From: Hyaloperonospora brassicae
Lineage: Eukaryota; Oomycota; Peronosporomycetes; Peronosporales; Peronosporaceae
Direction of reading: 5' to 3'
Assembly: GCA_947650285.1 (NCBI GenBank)
Contig: CANTFL010001117.1
Location: 18,580-82,579 of the forward strand
Length of the DNA: 64,000 nucleotides
The notes under the pieces were generated by a model that did not search any database, was not told the DNA's origin, and was given only the letters and a program-made list of their open reading frames with translations. Made by a program: the position numbers and the translations under genes. Shown here piece after piece: positions 52,401 through 64,000 of this stretch (the first letter of the stretch is position 1; each line of letters begins with the position of its first letter).

Positions 52401-53713
52401 TCGGTTCATATACCAGCGTACTGTCCGCAAGCAATCTTTTTATCGCTTGATGAAGACATATTTTCGTTTCTAGCACTAACATCGAAACCTAATGCAATTT
52501 TTATATAATATAAGATTGCGCGTAGATTATAAAATGTGGCTAGCATACATGATGGCTAAACGCCTATAAAACCAGAATCTCAGCGAAATAAAACAATTCA
52601 TCTGTGTACACGACGCAATTAAAAACAATTTGTCGGCTAAATTTAGCACCCTACACATATGAACAATCATTTGAGATCTTATATAGGTCAACCTTCTAAT
52701 TCTAATAAATACAACAGACCGTAAATTTATCATTAGTCCCTAATACAAATTTAATAATTGGCCATCGGGTTCGAGAGTAAATTTTGTGACTTTAAAGACA
52801 TTATCGATAATTTTTATAATGAGGATTTTTTGGTCACGAAATGACGATTCGAACGCAAAATTTCTCTAACGTACCTTATTCAGAATATTTACATAGTTTC
52901 TACGTTTTGGGGACTGCCCTGTCAGGAAAAATGAATAATTTGAATAGAAATAGGATCAATATACCCAATACTATATGAATATATGTGTTCATGTAAATGT
53001 ATACGACAAAATTAATGCTAAAATAGGAGATTACAAGATGACATTATGATTCGAGTAAGGACAAAACATTTTATACTATACTTCAAGATGTACGAAAGCC
53101 CATCCAGTTATGACACTTGATTATTGATATTTGCCCATGTATATTTAAAGGTCGCCTAAGAATTTAAATTTATCTAGTCGTAATACATTATATGATGGCA
53201 CGTAAACACTGAAAGCGCAAAAGAACGGTGTTTAAAACCTCTTTGACTAAACGTTTTTAATTTGTTCAGTAAAATGATATTTGTACTATTATCAATTGTT
53301 TATCTTTTTATGGGTCTACATGTCTTTCTCTAATCCACCATTTGCCAGACACCGCAAAAGTGGACCGAGACACGCCCACGCTTGCCATTCCGTTGTTCGC
53401 TTGCCTACACGCCTTCGATTTTAGATACCGACTCCGTTTCCTGCTGGGCCTCAACCTTGACGCCTTCGATCCTCTTGCTACCTAGAAAATTTGACACCGA
53501 CAGTCCTTACTTAAAATATATTCCAGCTACGTAACTTGTGTTCGCGCTCAGGTATCGCGGATAAATTAGACTGGTTTGGCCCCGACTTCGTAAAAACCAC
53601 GAGGCTAGCATAATATGATTTTAAGTTTATACCATAACTTGAATGCTACAGCAAACGAACGTGGTCGTTGAAAAGTCTAAATTACGCGAAGTACGCACAA
53701 ACTTTGAGGTAGG
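43481..53713. other. Mostly AT-rich stretch without recognisable genes
   Basis: Short open frames only (for example 43488-43847, 119 codons, +), none with motifs. The first ~0.6 kb is less AT-rich. At 45485 and 45859 a 19-bp word GCAAGCC[A/G]ACTCCACTATC-like recurs, and AACAATCGATAG recurs between 45.5 and 45.7 kb, so some weak local duplication exists. Confidence 0.5.
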
Positions 53714-53718
53714 CTGCA

Positions 53719-54134
53719 TGTAACGGGGCACACCCTTGCGTGAAATTTACGCAAGGGTATCGTGCACCGACAAGCGTACACGAGGCAACCGAGGAAGCGG
53801 TAGGTAAGACAGAGGCAACACTGTCTTAATGAAAAAGTAGAACTGTTATATTAATATAATCAAGTCTTTAAACCACTGTCTCTCTGTTTGACTTAACTTA
53901 ATTATACTCATCTAATTGAGTGTATGGTGACGTCTACTCACCACTCATTGCGCGCGTCTTGCGGCGATTGGTGGGTTGATATCGTCAAGATATCAACCAA
54001 TGAGCAGACGCTTTGGTCGACCCACCAATATCACCGCTATCGGTGATATTGTTATAAGAATATTCAATATATTATTCTTTACTTGTCATTATCTCTCAAA
54101 TGACCATTTCCATGTAACGGGCTGCCCCGTTAGA
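53719..54134 (+). mobile_element. LTR of the TGTAACGGGG family
   Basis: It begins TGTAACGGGGCACACCCTTG and ends GCTGCCCCGTTAGA (terminal CA changed to GA). It is the inverted counterpart of the solo LTR at 41.99 kb along its whole length. Flanks are CTGCA (53714-53718) and CTGTA (54135-54139), a likely target duplication with one substitution, so it is probably also a solo LTR and older. Hairpins include CCCTTGCGT/ACGCAAGGG (53733-53757), GGTTGATATC/GATATCAACC (53974-53998) and an 11-bp stem at 54026-54051. Confidence 0.88.
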
Positions 54135-54159
54135 CTGTATGTTTACTCTTTCCGGATAT

Positions 54160-54351
54160 CAAAGTACTAATCTTCTGTTTAGATTAGTCTTTCGATACTA
54201 GAGGTTCTGCTTCCACCTTTCACGTTCTAAAGTTAATTTCTGTCTCTTTACTAGCGTCTTTACCGTGAGGATGGTTATTGCGTTCCATAAGTGGTCCTAA
54301 CCATCTATTGAACTTATTTCTATCCTGCTATCCGGTGTTACCGCGGTAATT
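54160..54351. repeat. Inverted-repeat cluster next to the LTR
   Basis: ACTAATCT/AGATTAGT (near 54167-54189) lies inside a longer imperfect palindrome (TATCAAAG...CTTTCGATA). GATGGTTA/TAACCATC spans about 54270-54305, and TTACCGCGGTAA is a perfect 12-bp palindrome near 54340. No coding sense is seen. Confidence 0.6.
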
Positions 54352-57099
54352 AAGTAGAGGTTCCTTTCTGTATTGTTCTCGACTACCCCGTTGTCATCAA
54401 TTCCATTGTGAACCCCCCGGTTTCCTTTTTTCGTTAAGTACTATGCTCCTATAAATAGGTACAGCGTCCTTACACGTAATATAAAAAATATTAGGCCTGG
54501 TAGACAGCCGCACCTCAAGTAGATAATCTCGCCCAGGACACGATTGTTTTAAGAAGAATACAGGTAATTTAATGAATTTCATCGAGAATTATGTGACAAG
54601 CGGTGTGCTGATCTCGCAGCTGCGCCTTTACAAGAATCGCGTATACACTGTCTTCCCTGTTGGATAATCGCTCGTGATCATTCGTCCAGTTTTTACGACA
54701 CGAAAGCTGCCGTCGCTTGAATCTACGCCCCTTGTTCTGTTGTGTACGGAGAGATTATAGTATTAAATCTTTGATAAAGGATTTGTAACGCAAAGATTTC
54801 TTCTGGTGTACTAATCAAGAGAAATTAACAAAGTCAGGAGGATTAAGTGTGACCCTATACGGTCGCTCTGTTAAAGTCTAAATCGCTTTCAATATTTATT
54901 GTTACAACAACTTTTTGTAGCAATGACCCGACGACGTGTATAGTGGCCTCATTTAAGACTCATTTGCGGATATAAGTACTACGCTAGTATATTATAACAC
55001 AGGCTCATAATGATAAACAATCATTCCTTACAACCGCTAGGTGTACTGTAAATAAAGTCATTTCCACCATTTATTAGACCTGATACGCGCACCCAACTTT
55101 GCCAAATTCAGTTAACTGGCCAAAAATTCGCTGTGGTGCACCATAGATTGAGGGTGAATAACCGCACCGATCCACCATTTCTTCCAGCACTACGTGAGAC
55201 GAGAAGGTCCGTTAGCACTATTTAATCTCTAGGTGCCACACCTTTGCTGTTAGACGAGGGAATTTCGCCCGCCTTCGACGATGAAAACGACTCGGAAGGC
55301 AATAGCTCAATGACAGAAGTACCCGATCAGGACCCTGCGCCACAGATTGTGGGTACGTGTGACTCGTAAATAGGCCATTCTTGTATCATATAGATATTTG
55401 AGTCGGCGATAACGGTTCGTCTTTAGTCTTTATGTCTTACACGACAAGCGCCTGTTTTTAGATTCAGCGATGTCGACACTGGCACATTTTTTTCACTCGT
55501 ATCAAAAAGTCTGTTTGAGCTCCGTTCCCATCTCTGAGCGATACAATCAGCAAGCTACCCTTTCACCCTCTCGATTGTAAATTCTGTATATCTCATCATA
55601 TAATTCCTAGTAATTAATAAGCGAAAACATGACGGCTTTAATATTATTGAATACGACATCTTTATCTGGTATTGATTGCTTAAATAACCTAGAATGGTAA
55701 TTTCTTATGTAGGACTAGTTGTAGTTCATGACTCAGATCAAGCGTTTGGCCGTCAATCACAGCTCGGTAAAAAATATTTTTTACTAGCTATGTGCTGTGA
55801 ATGTTGACGTTTTGCGCAATTTTAACTCAACGTAACTCCCGACAGCGCAATTTCCACGAGACAACGCTATCAAAGTATTTTACGCGTTCTATTTGACAAC
55901 GGGGTTGTTGGCAGCTTTTACCATCGTCGCTCAAAGGATTTTTCATTGAGGTGCTTCGAGCCGATGCAAACCGCCAATGTATTTTGACAAATAAGAGCTA
56001 GTTTTTGACGAGGCTAGTCACCTTGAATTGTGTGATGACTGGCTTTAACCATCAGTCGGTCCTCAGCCAACAATGCCAAGAATAGTCTCACTACTGTAGC
56101 CATGTCAAATAAGCTGAATTTGATTTGGTACTACAATTTTTTGCTCTCAGTATCGATGTGAATTCCCTGTAATTAAAGTCCATACCTGAAGTGGTAGCGT
56201 TGGCCCTTCCCTAACCGATTGAAGTCCTTTAAAACTACTAGACCTTGGCGCCCATTAAAGTCTCGCATTTATAAAGAAAATTTTGACTATGACGAATCCT
56301 GCCAATCTTTGAGACACTTTGAAATTTTACGAGAGCGAGCCTATGCTGTAGTACATCATCCTAAAGGTCAAGGGTAGGGTGCTTATGTCTCTACAAGAAT
56401 ATTGGATAACTCCAATGGCTTATATATTATCACGACTTCGATTCCTAAATACTTAACAATATCGTTTACATCGTCGACCTTCTATAGAACCATTTTACAG
56501 GAATACAGAGGGTTGATCGGGCCAAGCACCTCTGGTAGACAAATTTTTGGTGTTACTCAACTCATTAATCTGGATATACTAAAACAAGCCTTAGTAGGCT
56601 GACGGGTGTGGGATGGCGTTTATGTCCGACCTGTATTTTTTGGCACATTCACGACTTTAACTCTTGCTACACCAGTTCTGCGTAGCTTCTTTATAGCTAC
56701 ATACTGGTGGCAGGATCTATGATCTGGTTTCGCACCTAAATTTATATAGCCTACGCCCTTGTCTCTTCAATAATTCAATTAAATTTTATCCTCTCTACCT
56801 CGTCACGTCGAAGACGACGCACTCCAAATTGGTATAGGGGATCTCCAACGGTTGTTAATGCCCGACAGTACCGGGACCGTTCAACTATTCGGCCTAGCTG
56901 TCAATGTCTAAGAAGAGTAACATTTTTGAATGTTAGATTTACGATTGGTTGCCCCTGCCGACTTCAGCATCACGAGGTATAAAGGTTTAACGGTCCGACC
57001 CGTGCTTCTAAAATTAGACTGTTTGTTGTATATTACGGTATTTAGGTTCCTTCTATAGAATGTTTTATGATTTAATGCTCAGTCTGGCACGGGCGACTA
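54352..57099. other. Gene-free stretch with possible decayed coding scraps
   Basis: No gene recognised. Near 55.05-55.37 kb the plus strand is open in one frame across a single TAA, with a plausible acidic segment (PAFDDENDSEGNSSMTEVP), which might be a protein relic, but I cannot name it. Confidence 0.35.
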
Positions 57100-57400
57100 C
57101 AACGGTATGTCCTGATGTGGTGAAGTGGTAATCACGACCTTGTGATTTCGACTCTCCACTGGCGCCCGGACGATCGACTAACGGAGGGGGTACCCCAATT
57201 CTAAACTCTGGGTTTTCTGGATCACCTTTTGTACCCGTCTGTGGGGCGGGTTGCGCCCTTCTTAATGGATTTGAGCTGAAGCTGAACTTCAACATTTTTG
57301 GGAATAGGTGTTAATCGGGTGGAAATTCTTCACTTGGACACACGTGGGGTGGATCGAGTGGAAATTCTTCATTCGATCGCAAGTACACTTTGGCGCTCTC
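57100..57400. repeat. Hairpin-rich block with a short direct repeat, probable retroelement scrap
   Basis: Contains AATCAC/GTGATT (about 57128-57145), the palindrome GGGGTACCCC (near 57186) and GGGCG/CGCCC (about 57243-57257). GGGTGGAAATTCTTCACTT is followed about 41 bp later by GAGTGGAAATTCTTCATTC. The minus strand is open for 76 codons without a recognisable motif. The style matches the retroelement blocks elsewhere in the window. Confidence 0.4.
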
Positions 57401-57784
57401 ACATATTCGCCTCTGTTAGGAACGATTCTTGATACTTAAGCCTTCATGACCACTTGAGCCGTCTCGCGATCTTAAATCAAACCCGTAAGGTTCTTTGCGT
57501 CCTATCGCAGTCGGGGGGGGGGTGAGAATTGATATTCTGCCTGACTAAACAATCTAAAGGCAGATTTTGTAAAGACGCGGGTAATTTTGTTTCAACTGAA
57601 GGCCAAATTTTCTGCCCGGGAGAAGTCGACGTGTGTCTTTCGATGCAATTCAATTCTGGTTAATGTCGACCAACCAAAGATAAAACATATGACTGTTCTA
57701 ATCTGTTTGCTCAAAGTTTGATGCGTTTCGCCTGTCAAGGACATTCAGCCTCTTGCACCATATGATTCACATCATACACTCCGT

Positions 57785-57889
57785 AGTAAATCGCGGGGCA
57801 GTGGATCGCGTTTTAGTAAATCGCCGTGCAGTAGATCGCAGAGTAGTGGATCGCAGTGAAGTGGATTGCTGGGTAGTGGATTGCGGTAT
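57785..57889. repeat. 15-bp minisatellite, seven units
   Basis: Seven consecutive 15-mers of the pattern AGT[A/G][A/G]AT[C/T]GC followed by five variable bases, in exact 15-bp register from 57785 to 57889. On the minus strand the period keeps frame and gives a degenerate pentapeptide repeat ending in [S/F]T within an open frame at 57767-58036. GATCGC words are also frequent in the surrounding 57.35-58.2 kb. Confidence 0.9.
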
Positions 57890-60800
57890 GTAATCCTCAC
57901 CACCTATGTGTCCACACACCCAGCGATACACACTAGGGTGGATCGCGATTAACCTTTTGATTCGCTGATCGCGCATCCACCATATGATTGCAACCACTTT
58001 TGAGACCTCGCATGTTTGATGGTCTTGGCGATCCACTTTTCCAGCTTGCTTCCATATTCACCTATCTTCCATTGTCGTTAGCGATCCAGTACTACGGTTG
58101 ATATTCACCCCTTAAGTAGATCCGGTCCTTGTAACTTGGTGATCCAAGCCCTTTGATCGCAAGTCGAGATCGGTCAATTATCGATCCTCGACTATACTCC
58201 TTCTTGATTGTGAGATAGATCAATTCGAATAGCTTCAACAGTCGTTTTCTGTCACTTAGTCGTCTGATCCCATCCCGCGTCACAACGCAACAATCTTATC
58301 TGTGATCACTACAACACAATGTAATCTAGTCTATAACACCTTTAAGTCGTTCGGACGGGCGCATTAGACATGTTCTATATGGTTTTGTCAATTGTCTGAT
58401 ACTCATACCTATTTATGGATCCCTTAGTCTGACTTTGACGAATACTTATATCCAGTGTTGCGGAGATCGAATTGTGGAAGTTTGTTCATTGATAATAAAA
58501 GGCACTACTCAGACTCTTTTAAAGTAGTAATTTCAACCACGAATATTGCACGTCAACGTGCTATAGAAGATCTACATCAAACTGTCTACCAAACTTAGTA
58601 CCGGCAGGCATTAGACGCTTCGATATAACTTCCAATCGCTATTGTTTCTGCCATGGAGATACTACCTGACAAAAATAGTGGAGTCCTCGCAGTTTGCGTT
58701 TAGGCGCATATTAACCCCCGGCAATAATGATACTAAGCGTTGATCGAAAGATGCTATCCGACCCCCCCCCCCACGATCTTCACAAATACAAGTTAATATG
58801 GACTCGGCCGAAAAGTTGGCGTCTACCTGTTCTACAGAAACAATTATTGGTCTGGTTTTTACTGTTCGAATTGACGTGATGTCATGATGCGCGGCCTAAT
58901 TTCGACCGCATGGACCTTTCTTGGCTGTCTCAGCATACTTAGCTATGGCTGTCTTCGGGAGAACATACTTACTCAGACATTTTTTATAAAAGCTAAAGGC
59001 TTCGTTTGGAATTTGAAAAATCTGTGCCCTCTATACGACGCCAGTGCCACTGGCTTTCCACTAAATAATTACCGCGGTCGACTTGCCCCTTTGAGCCTGT
59101 AGTTTTTAAGTAATCTTTGGTGCCCAATGTGACAAGGGCAAGATGAACAAGTCCCACCGACAGGCGCATATTTCGCTGCAAAAACAATTACGAACGCGAT
59201 ATGCTAAGCGATTATTGCGTTACTCCTCTCCTTAAAATGGACGCTAATTTGTCGCCAAATTATTAGCTCACCGATTTGGTCGGTTTTATAGGCGTATCTA
59301 TTGTATTTAGATTTATATAAGTTAATGCAGGGGCGCGATATTCGGTCCGCCCATGCATAGTTCCAAGACTTGTTTAACTTTTTAGATTTTGCATATCCAG
59401 CTGATTAATAAAGTAGTGTTTCTAAGACTTTTAATAGCATTATTTGACCGGCTTTAAGCATGGGCAAATGAACTTTCGGTTACAATTTATCATTCGGCGT
59501 TAGATGCAGATTATTTATCAAGTAACTTATTGATATTGCTGTTTGAGGGCCTGCTTGGTTCCGTTTAATTTCAGAGCTGGAATGTGCCAGGGAGACGCCT
59601 GTTAACCGGTATTTTTGTCCGAGGTATTTTGTTTTTGCCAGATATTAAAAGTCGTTTCAAACCTTTACGGTAGAGGACTTTGCTGTGGTTCACTGACACA
59701 GTCAGTAATTAATTTGCAGAAGACTGTACAGGTCTACTGCATGACCTTCGCTGCACTAATGAATTTCTAAATTTCGTCAAGACTGTGTGTTCAGCGAAAG
59801 GCATGCAGATCAATGACGCAAATACAGTGGAGCTGTCATTGTGCACTCAGCTGGGTATTCTGAGCCTTTTTCTAACCTCGCCCAAATGGGAGTTGATGTC
59901 AAAGGTACTTGTAGGCGGATCAACTTAATAAGTATTTGCAATGAACCTCAGCTTAGTCCTGCCGCCCGACTACAGCTTTGTTTGCTTACATGCATACACG
60001 CTGTCTTCTTGGTCTCACCCGAACGCACGCTTCAATATCAAGTGAAATAATGTAGCAAATCAGTTTACTCCTTCTGTAATACTTAGCAAGTGTCTATCTC
60101 GTTTCCATGATTTAGTTGTTTGATTGAGTGACATAAATAATATATTGCTTTGTCTTCAAGTTCAATTCCTAAAATGGCTTTGTATAAGATCTGATGATTT
60201 CTTTGATCCGAGAAAGAAGACTCAAGTTTTACTAAGATCCGTGGTATGTGCATAGATTTCGATCCTATACATTATACAGAGCTAATAAAATGGCCAGGGC
60301 TCACACTTAAATAGTACTTTTTAACGTGGGTGGACCCGATCATTTGCTAGATAATTAAAACTGCATCGTTTTGGCCATCCTGATGGCATATTCTATACGC
60401 CCATTACGACCGGTCTAGATTTTATCGTTTTCCATCGACATCTCGCCGCTCGTCCGCACTCGGTCACTACTGACGCTCAGTTCTTTTCGTCTGACATTAA
60501 TGTCTCCTTCCACAGCATGTCCACCCAAAAATAAAATTTGACAAATGTTCACGCGCCGATACTTGTCAATTCTGAACTCATTTCAATTTGAACTCGACGA
60601 CCGGTTGCTGAGAATTCCAGGCGGTCCATAATAACGTCGATTTAGTAGAGTTCGGACTTTTGACCCTGTGATTTGTTTAGAGCCTGTATCAATTTAATTA
60701 CAGAAATTACGATTTCCCTCTTTCTCCTCGTATTAAATAGATCGAAGTCGCTATTATTGGCTCTTGATCGGCCTCTTTATGGGTTAATAGGTTTTAGAGC

Positions 60801-63790
60801 TTTAACAGACAATCGTGCTAGATTGACTTTATGTTCACTATTTCTGCGCCCTTAATTGCCGACATTGTTGTGCCTATGACATACCAGAACTTTGTGTGGC
60901 GCACATTTCATAAACTATTGTCAATCCAGTCGCCTTCGTGTTGCCTTTGTCACGTTTAAACCTCGACTTAAGCCCACTGCCAGCTATGGTGAGTCAATAC
61001 TTAGAGGTACGAAATCATCTACTACCAGTAGATGCCGAATATCACTTCCGTCTCCGACACAACGATCCATTTCTAGAGTACCGGTTACATCACCTCCCCG
61101 GTGTTTGCCGTTCGTTGTCGTCATAGGTGAGGTAAATTGTAGATGGCCTCTAGTCTTTTAATATGTTTGTAATGCGGTTCTCAGTTGGAACCCAAGACTT
61201 GACATTTTTTACACATCTATCTAATTCCCTACTTGCATGGCAGGTCTGATCTACCCTATCATAATGAGCCGACACCGGCTGCGCTTGTGACGTATGGTGA
61301 TAGCTTTTTTGTGGGTTTAATATTATTTGGGTATTCATCTTTCGCAATCTTAAGGTTCATAAGAATGATATCCGATATCATGGTGCTGCAAAAATAATCC
61401 TTTAAATTCAAACTCGAATCTACGCTGTGGTCGATAGCCATATGGCGTGAATTTTTCTCAGCTTAACAAACCGCATCTCTCGTCATTCCGGTTTTACACC
61501 ACAGCAAAATAACAATCTGACATCGATTTACCATGTACGATTTTTCAGCCTTTTAAATTTCTCCATGTGATTTATATGGTGTGTTGACCTAGCGATGCGG
61601 TTTTGCAAGGCTTTATTTTGCAAGGTGGTCGATTTAGAAATACGCACTATATTTTTTGACTGACTTGGGTCCTATTTAGCGTGTAATCTTCCGTCGCCTA
61701 CTCATAGATGTCTGCTTCGGTATGGAAATCGCTCTTATTAGTCCGGCATACTCTCATGGTTATTGCCTCTAAAATGTTAGCTTCTTTACATATTCACTCC
61801 ATCGCCTTCGCATTCGCCTTTGCCTTTTGCAGTCGACTCAAGCTTTTCGCCTCCTATTACGATCTCTTTTTGATTGTATGGATTAGATATCTGCGCATGG
61901 TTATGGCCACATCACAACCCCAATTATGCCACTCAGCGCGAACTTTTATCAAAGGGATATTGATTTCACCGATATGCTGTACAATACCGCCTCTGACTGC
62001 TATCGTTTCAGACCTACTAATTCAAACGTCTTATGAAAAGTTTTTAGTTTGGACACCAAGTGAATATAAGTTAAAAATGTCTTATTTCGTAACAGGGTAA
62101 ATTTATCACTACCACACGCCATCAATCGAAGTATATTACTACAAGCAGTTCTAATAATTAAATTTTTGCTCATGTTGAATTTAAACCAGCGTCATTAACG
62201 CAAACTCGTGGCGCCTTTTTACCAAACGGTAATGACTTAGTTTTGGTACGTTATGCAGAGACTACCTCGACACTTATGCCAGTTGGCTTTGGTCTTTACA
62301 TCGTCTAGACATCGTAAACGATCTCTTGGTATAGTGGTATACTTCGACACATCACATGCGTTAACTTAATTTCTATGGCTGCGCAGTCGTGTTTGTTCCT
62401 ATTGTTTTTTCGGCTTACCTTTTGACTTTTAATCTTTTTTTAATATCTTTGCCTAGTAAATTAGAACGGTAGCAAGTGAAATTGATTGGTAACATAATCA
62501 AATACATTTATCACTACTTTTCTTTCTGTGTTTAGGTAGATAAAAGCCGTACCTTATGACGCGTACGCACTTAAAATGCTGTGTAAGATATACCATAAAA
62601 TACGAGCCAGGACATTCTAAGACGAATGGTAGGCAAAAAATATATCACTAATGTGTAGATTGCCGCACAAATTGTTAGTACCACTGCCAGATATCACACA
62701 AATGATTTTATAAAAGTATGGCGCTGTACGCTCTCCCATCAAACGAATTTATTAAACGTCATTGTGGTCGACACATCATTGATACTGTCGACATTGAGAG
62801 CTATATCAGTTTTGCAAAGATAGGTGCAAAATTCCATTTTGGAGCGGGGGTCTTTAATACATGGAAAAGATTCCCTTTTCGCTTGGTTCGCTTCAGACAT
62901 CAAATCCATCAACTTGATATAAAGTACTACGTTTAAATTTTAAGATGCTTTAGTCACGAGAAATCTATAAATGGTGCTAGGTCAATAATTCATAAATGCT
63001 GTGATTTTTAAACCACCTTGCGAACAAATTTATTAATATAAATTAACCTGGATCGACGGGACAACTGATTGGTACTGCACATCCAATTTGCCTAATCCGT
63101 TACTCACATATTTTGAGAGAACGTCGATACAATATAACACAAAGTATCGTGTCAAATTTATAATTGTAAGGAACTTGTACAGACAGCCTGACAACGTACG
63201 ACCGAATACCAAATACATATTTTAACATTTGTGCTTATTACATCTTATTAGTCTAATAGTTGATGTTTGCAGTCTCCGTGCAATCATTTTGAAGTATGGC
63301 GCCATTTGATTTCAGATTCATCATATTTTTCAATACACCACATTTAAAAGATCTTCCTACTATCACATTATACGACTTCCACTGATTAGTCAATGGAAAA
63401 ATTATGCAATCGAACTTAACTTTTGGCGCTCTATTAGTGGTAATAAAAATTGCCGGCTAAAAATACTGACGGTAGTAGTCCGGGCACTTTTTGTCTTCGT
63501 AGTTCGCACTTATGCAGCTCTTTTGACTATATATTGGTCAACCATTTCACACTTAGCCACTTTACCTCCTAAACACGCGTCTCGCGTTATTTCTTATTAA
63601 TCTTAATATTTTTGATAAGGCATTAGAACGCGTCTTGGTATCGATACATATTTTAAAGACAATATTAACATTTTCCCTGAGGTGCTTTGTCCAGATTTAG
63701 GGATATAAATACTTTAAATGTCATAAATTTTGTTTAAATAGCTATTGCTTCTCCTTCACCAAAAAACTTTATATGCTTAATTCACCATTG
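57890..63790. other. Gene-free stretch
   Basis: No recognisable gene. Open frames up to 130 codons (61708-62100, +) lack motifs. The sequence looks pyrimidine-rich on the plus strand through much of 58-62.5 kb. A run of eleven C lies at 58762-58772. Confidence 0.5.
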
Positions 63791-64000
63791 ATGTAGCGGA
63801 GCTATAAAGCACCTTAAGTCAGAGGAATACTTTAAATCTCATTGAGCAACTTAAGGTTCAGAGAACCCGATTCAAAGAGTCAACAGCTCCGAGAGTGAGG
63901 TTTGGTTTAAAGAACCCGACTCAAAGAGTCAACAAGCTCAGAGAGCTTACTGTCCCTGTTTCAGATGGACCAAACGATTTAGAAAATCAAACGCACATAG
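63791..64000 (-). mobile_element. Inverted second copy of the micro-hairpin array (cut by window edge)
   Basis: The reverse complement of this end aligns with 42.93-43.11 kb: a CAGGGAC segment, AAGCTC/GAGCTT, GACTC/GAGTC, GGTTC/GAACC, GCTC-TCG-GAGC-like, GACTC/GAGTC, GGTTC/GAACC, the TTCCTCTGACTTAA segment, and TAGC-TCC-GCTA, in the same order. Loops differ between copies more than stems. The element continues beyond the window. Confidence 0.8.

Noticed and set aside
57115..57165. tRNA-like words: TGGTGAAGTGG (A-box-like), GATTTCGACTC (B-box-like), and TGGCGCCCGG resembling a lysine-tRNA primer-binding site
   Set aside because: A- and B-box spacing is too short for a tRNA, no cloverleaf forms, and the primer-site match does not extend into a plausible tRNA 3' end. 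It could still be a SINE or LTR scrap.
62328..62350. TTGGTATAGTGGTATAC, A-box-like
   Set aside because: No matching B box or acceptor stem downstream.

Overview
The window looks like nuclear DNA of a plant-pathogenic oomycete, most likely a downy mildew or Phytophthora relative. The evidence is a secreted RXLR-EER effector gene with an oomycete-type initiator motif upstream, a Ty3/gypsy remnant of the oomycete type, a decayed Crypton tyrosine-recombinase element of the oomycete type, and LTRs starting TGTAACGGGG. No bacterial-style operon, rRNA or tRNA gene was found. I recognise only one intact gene.

Layout: 1-2.8 kb is the protease, reverse transcriptase, RNase H and start of integrase of a broken gypsy element on the minus strand, running off the left edge. 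2.8-24.2 kb is AT-rich and gene-free to my eye. 24.2-26.5 kb is a Crypton pseudogene, followed by a ~110-140 bp tandem repeat at 26.7-27.15 kb. 27.15-36.7 kb is again AT-rich and empty apart from a possible LTR scrap. 37.3-38.7 kb is a decayed gag plus its LTR (minus strand). 39.66-40.86 kb is the effector, which sits in a GC-richer island closed on its right by a solo LTR (41.99-42.38 kb) with perfect 5-bp target duplications. 42.58-43.5 kb is another LTR-like element that contains an array of micro-hairpins, and a second inverted copy of this array lies at the right edge. 53.7-54.1 kb is a third member of the LTR family, inverted relative to the solo LTR. 57.1-58.2 kb holds small repeats, including a 7 x 15 bp minisatellite.

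The most unusual signal is structural. The retroelement-derived blocks (both coding and LTR) are saturated with short, perfect, tight inverted repeats: 7-11 bp stems with 0-12 nt loops, including a 22-bp perfect palindrome inside the gypsy polyprotein. The intervening AT-rich DNA shows few. Between LTR copies the stems are kept while loops vary, and one stem shows a compensatory pair change. This could be a selected RNA/DNA structure or the footprint of a palindrome-perfecting mutational process. I know of no description of it, but I could not search the literature.

Functionally the window fits the repeat-rich, gene-sparse compartment in which oomycete effectors commonly lie: one effector surrounded by dead transposable elements.
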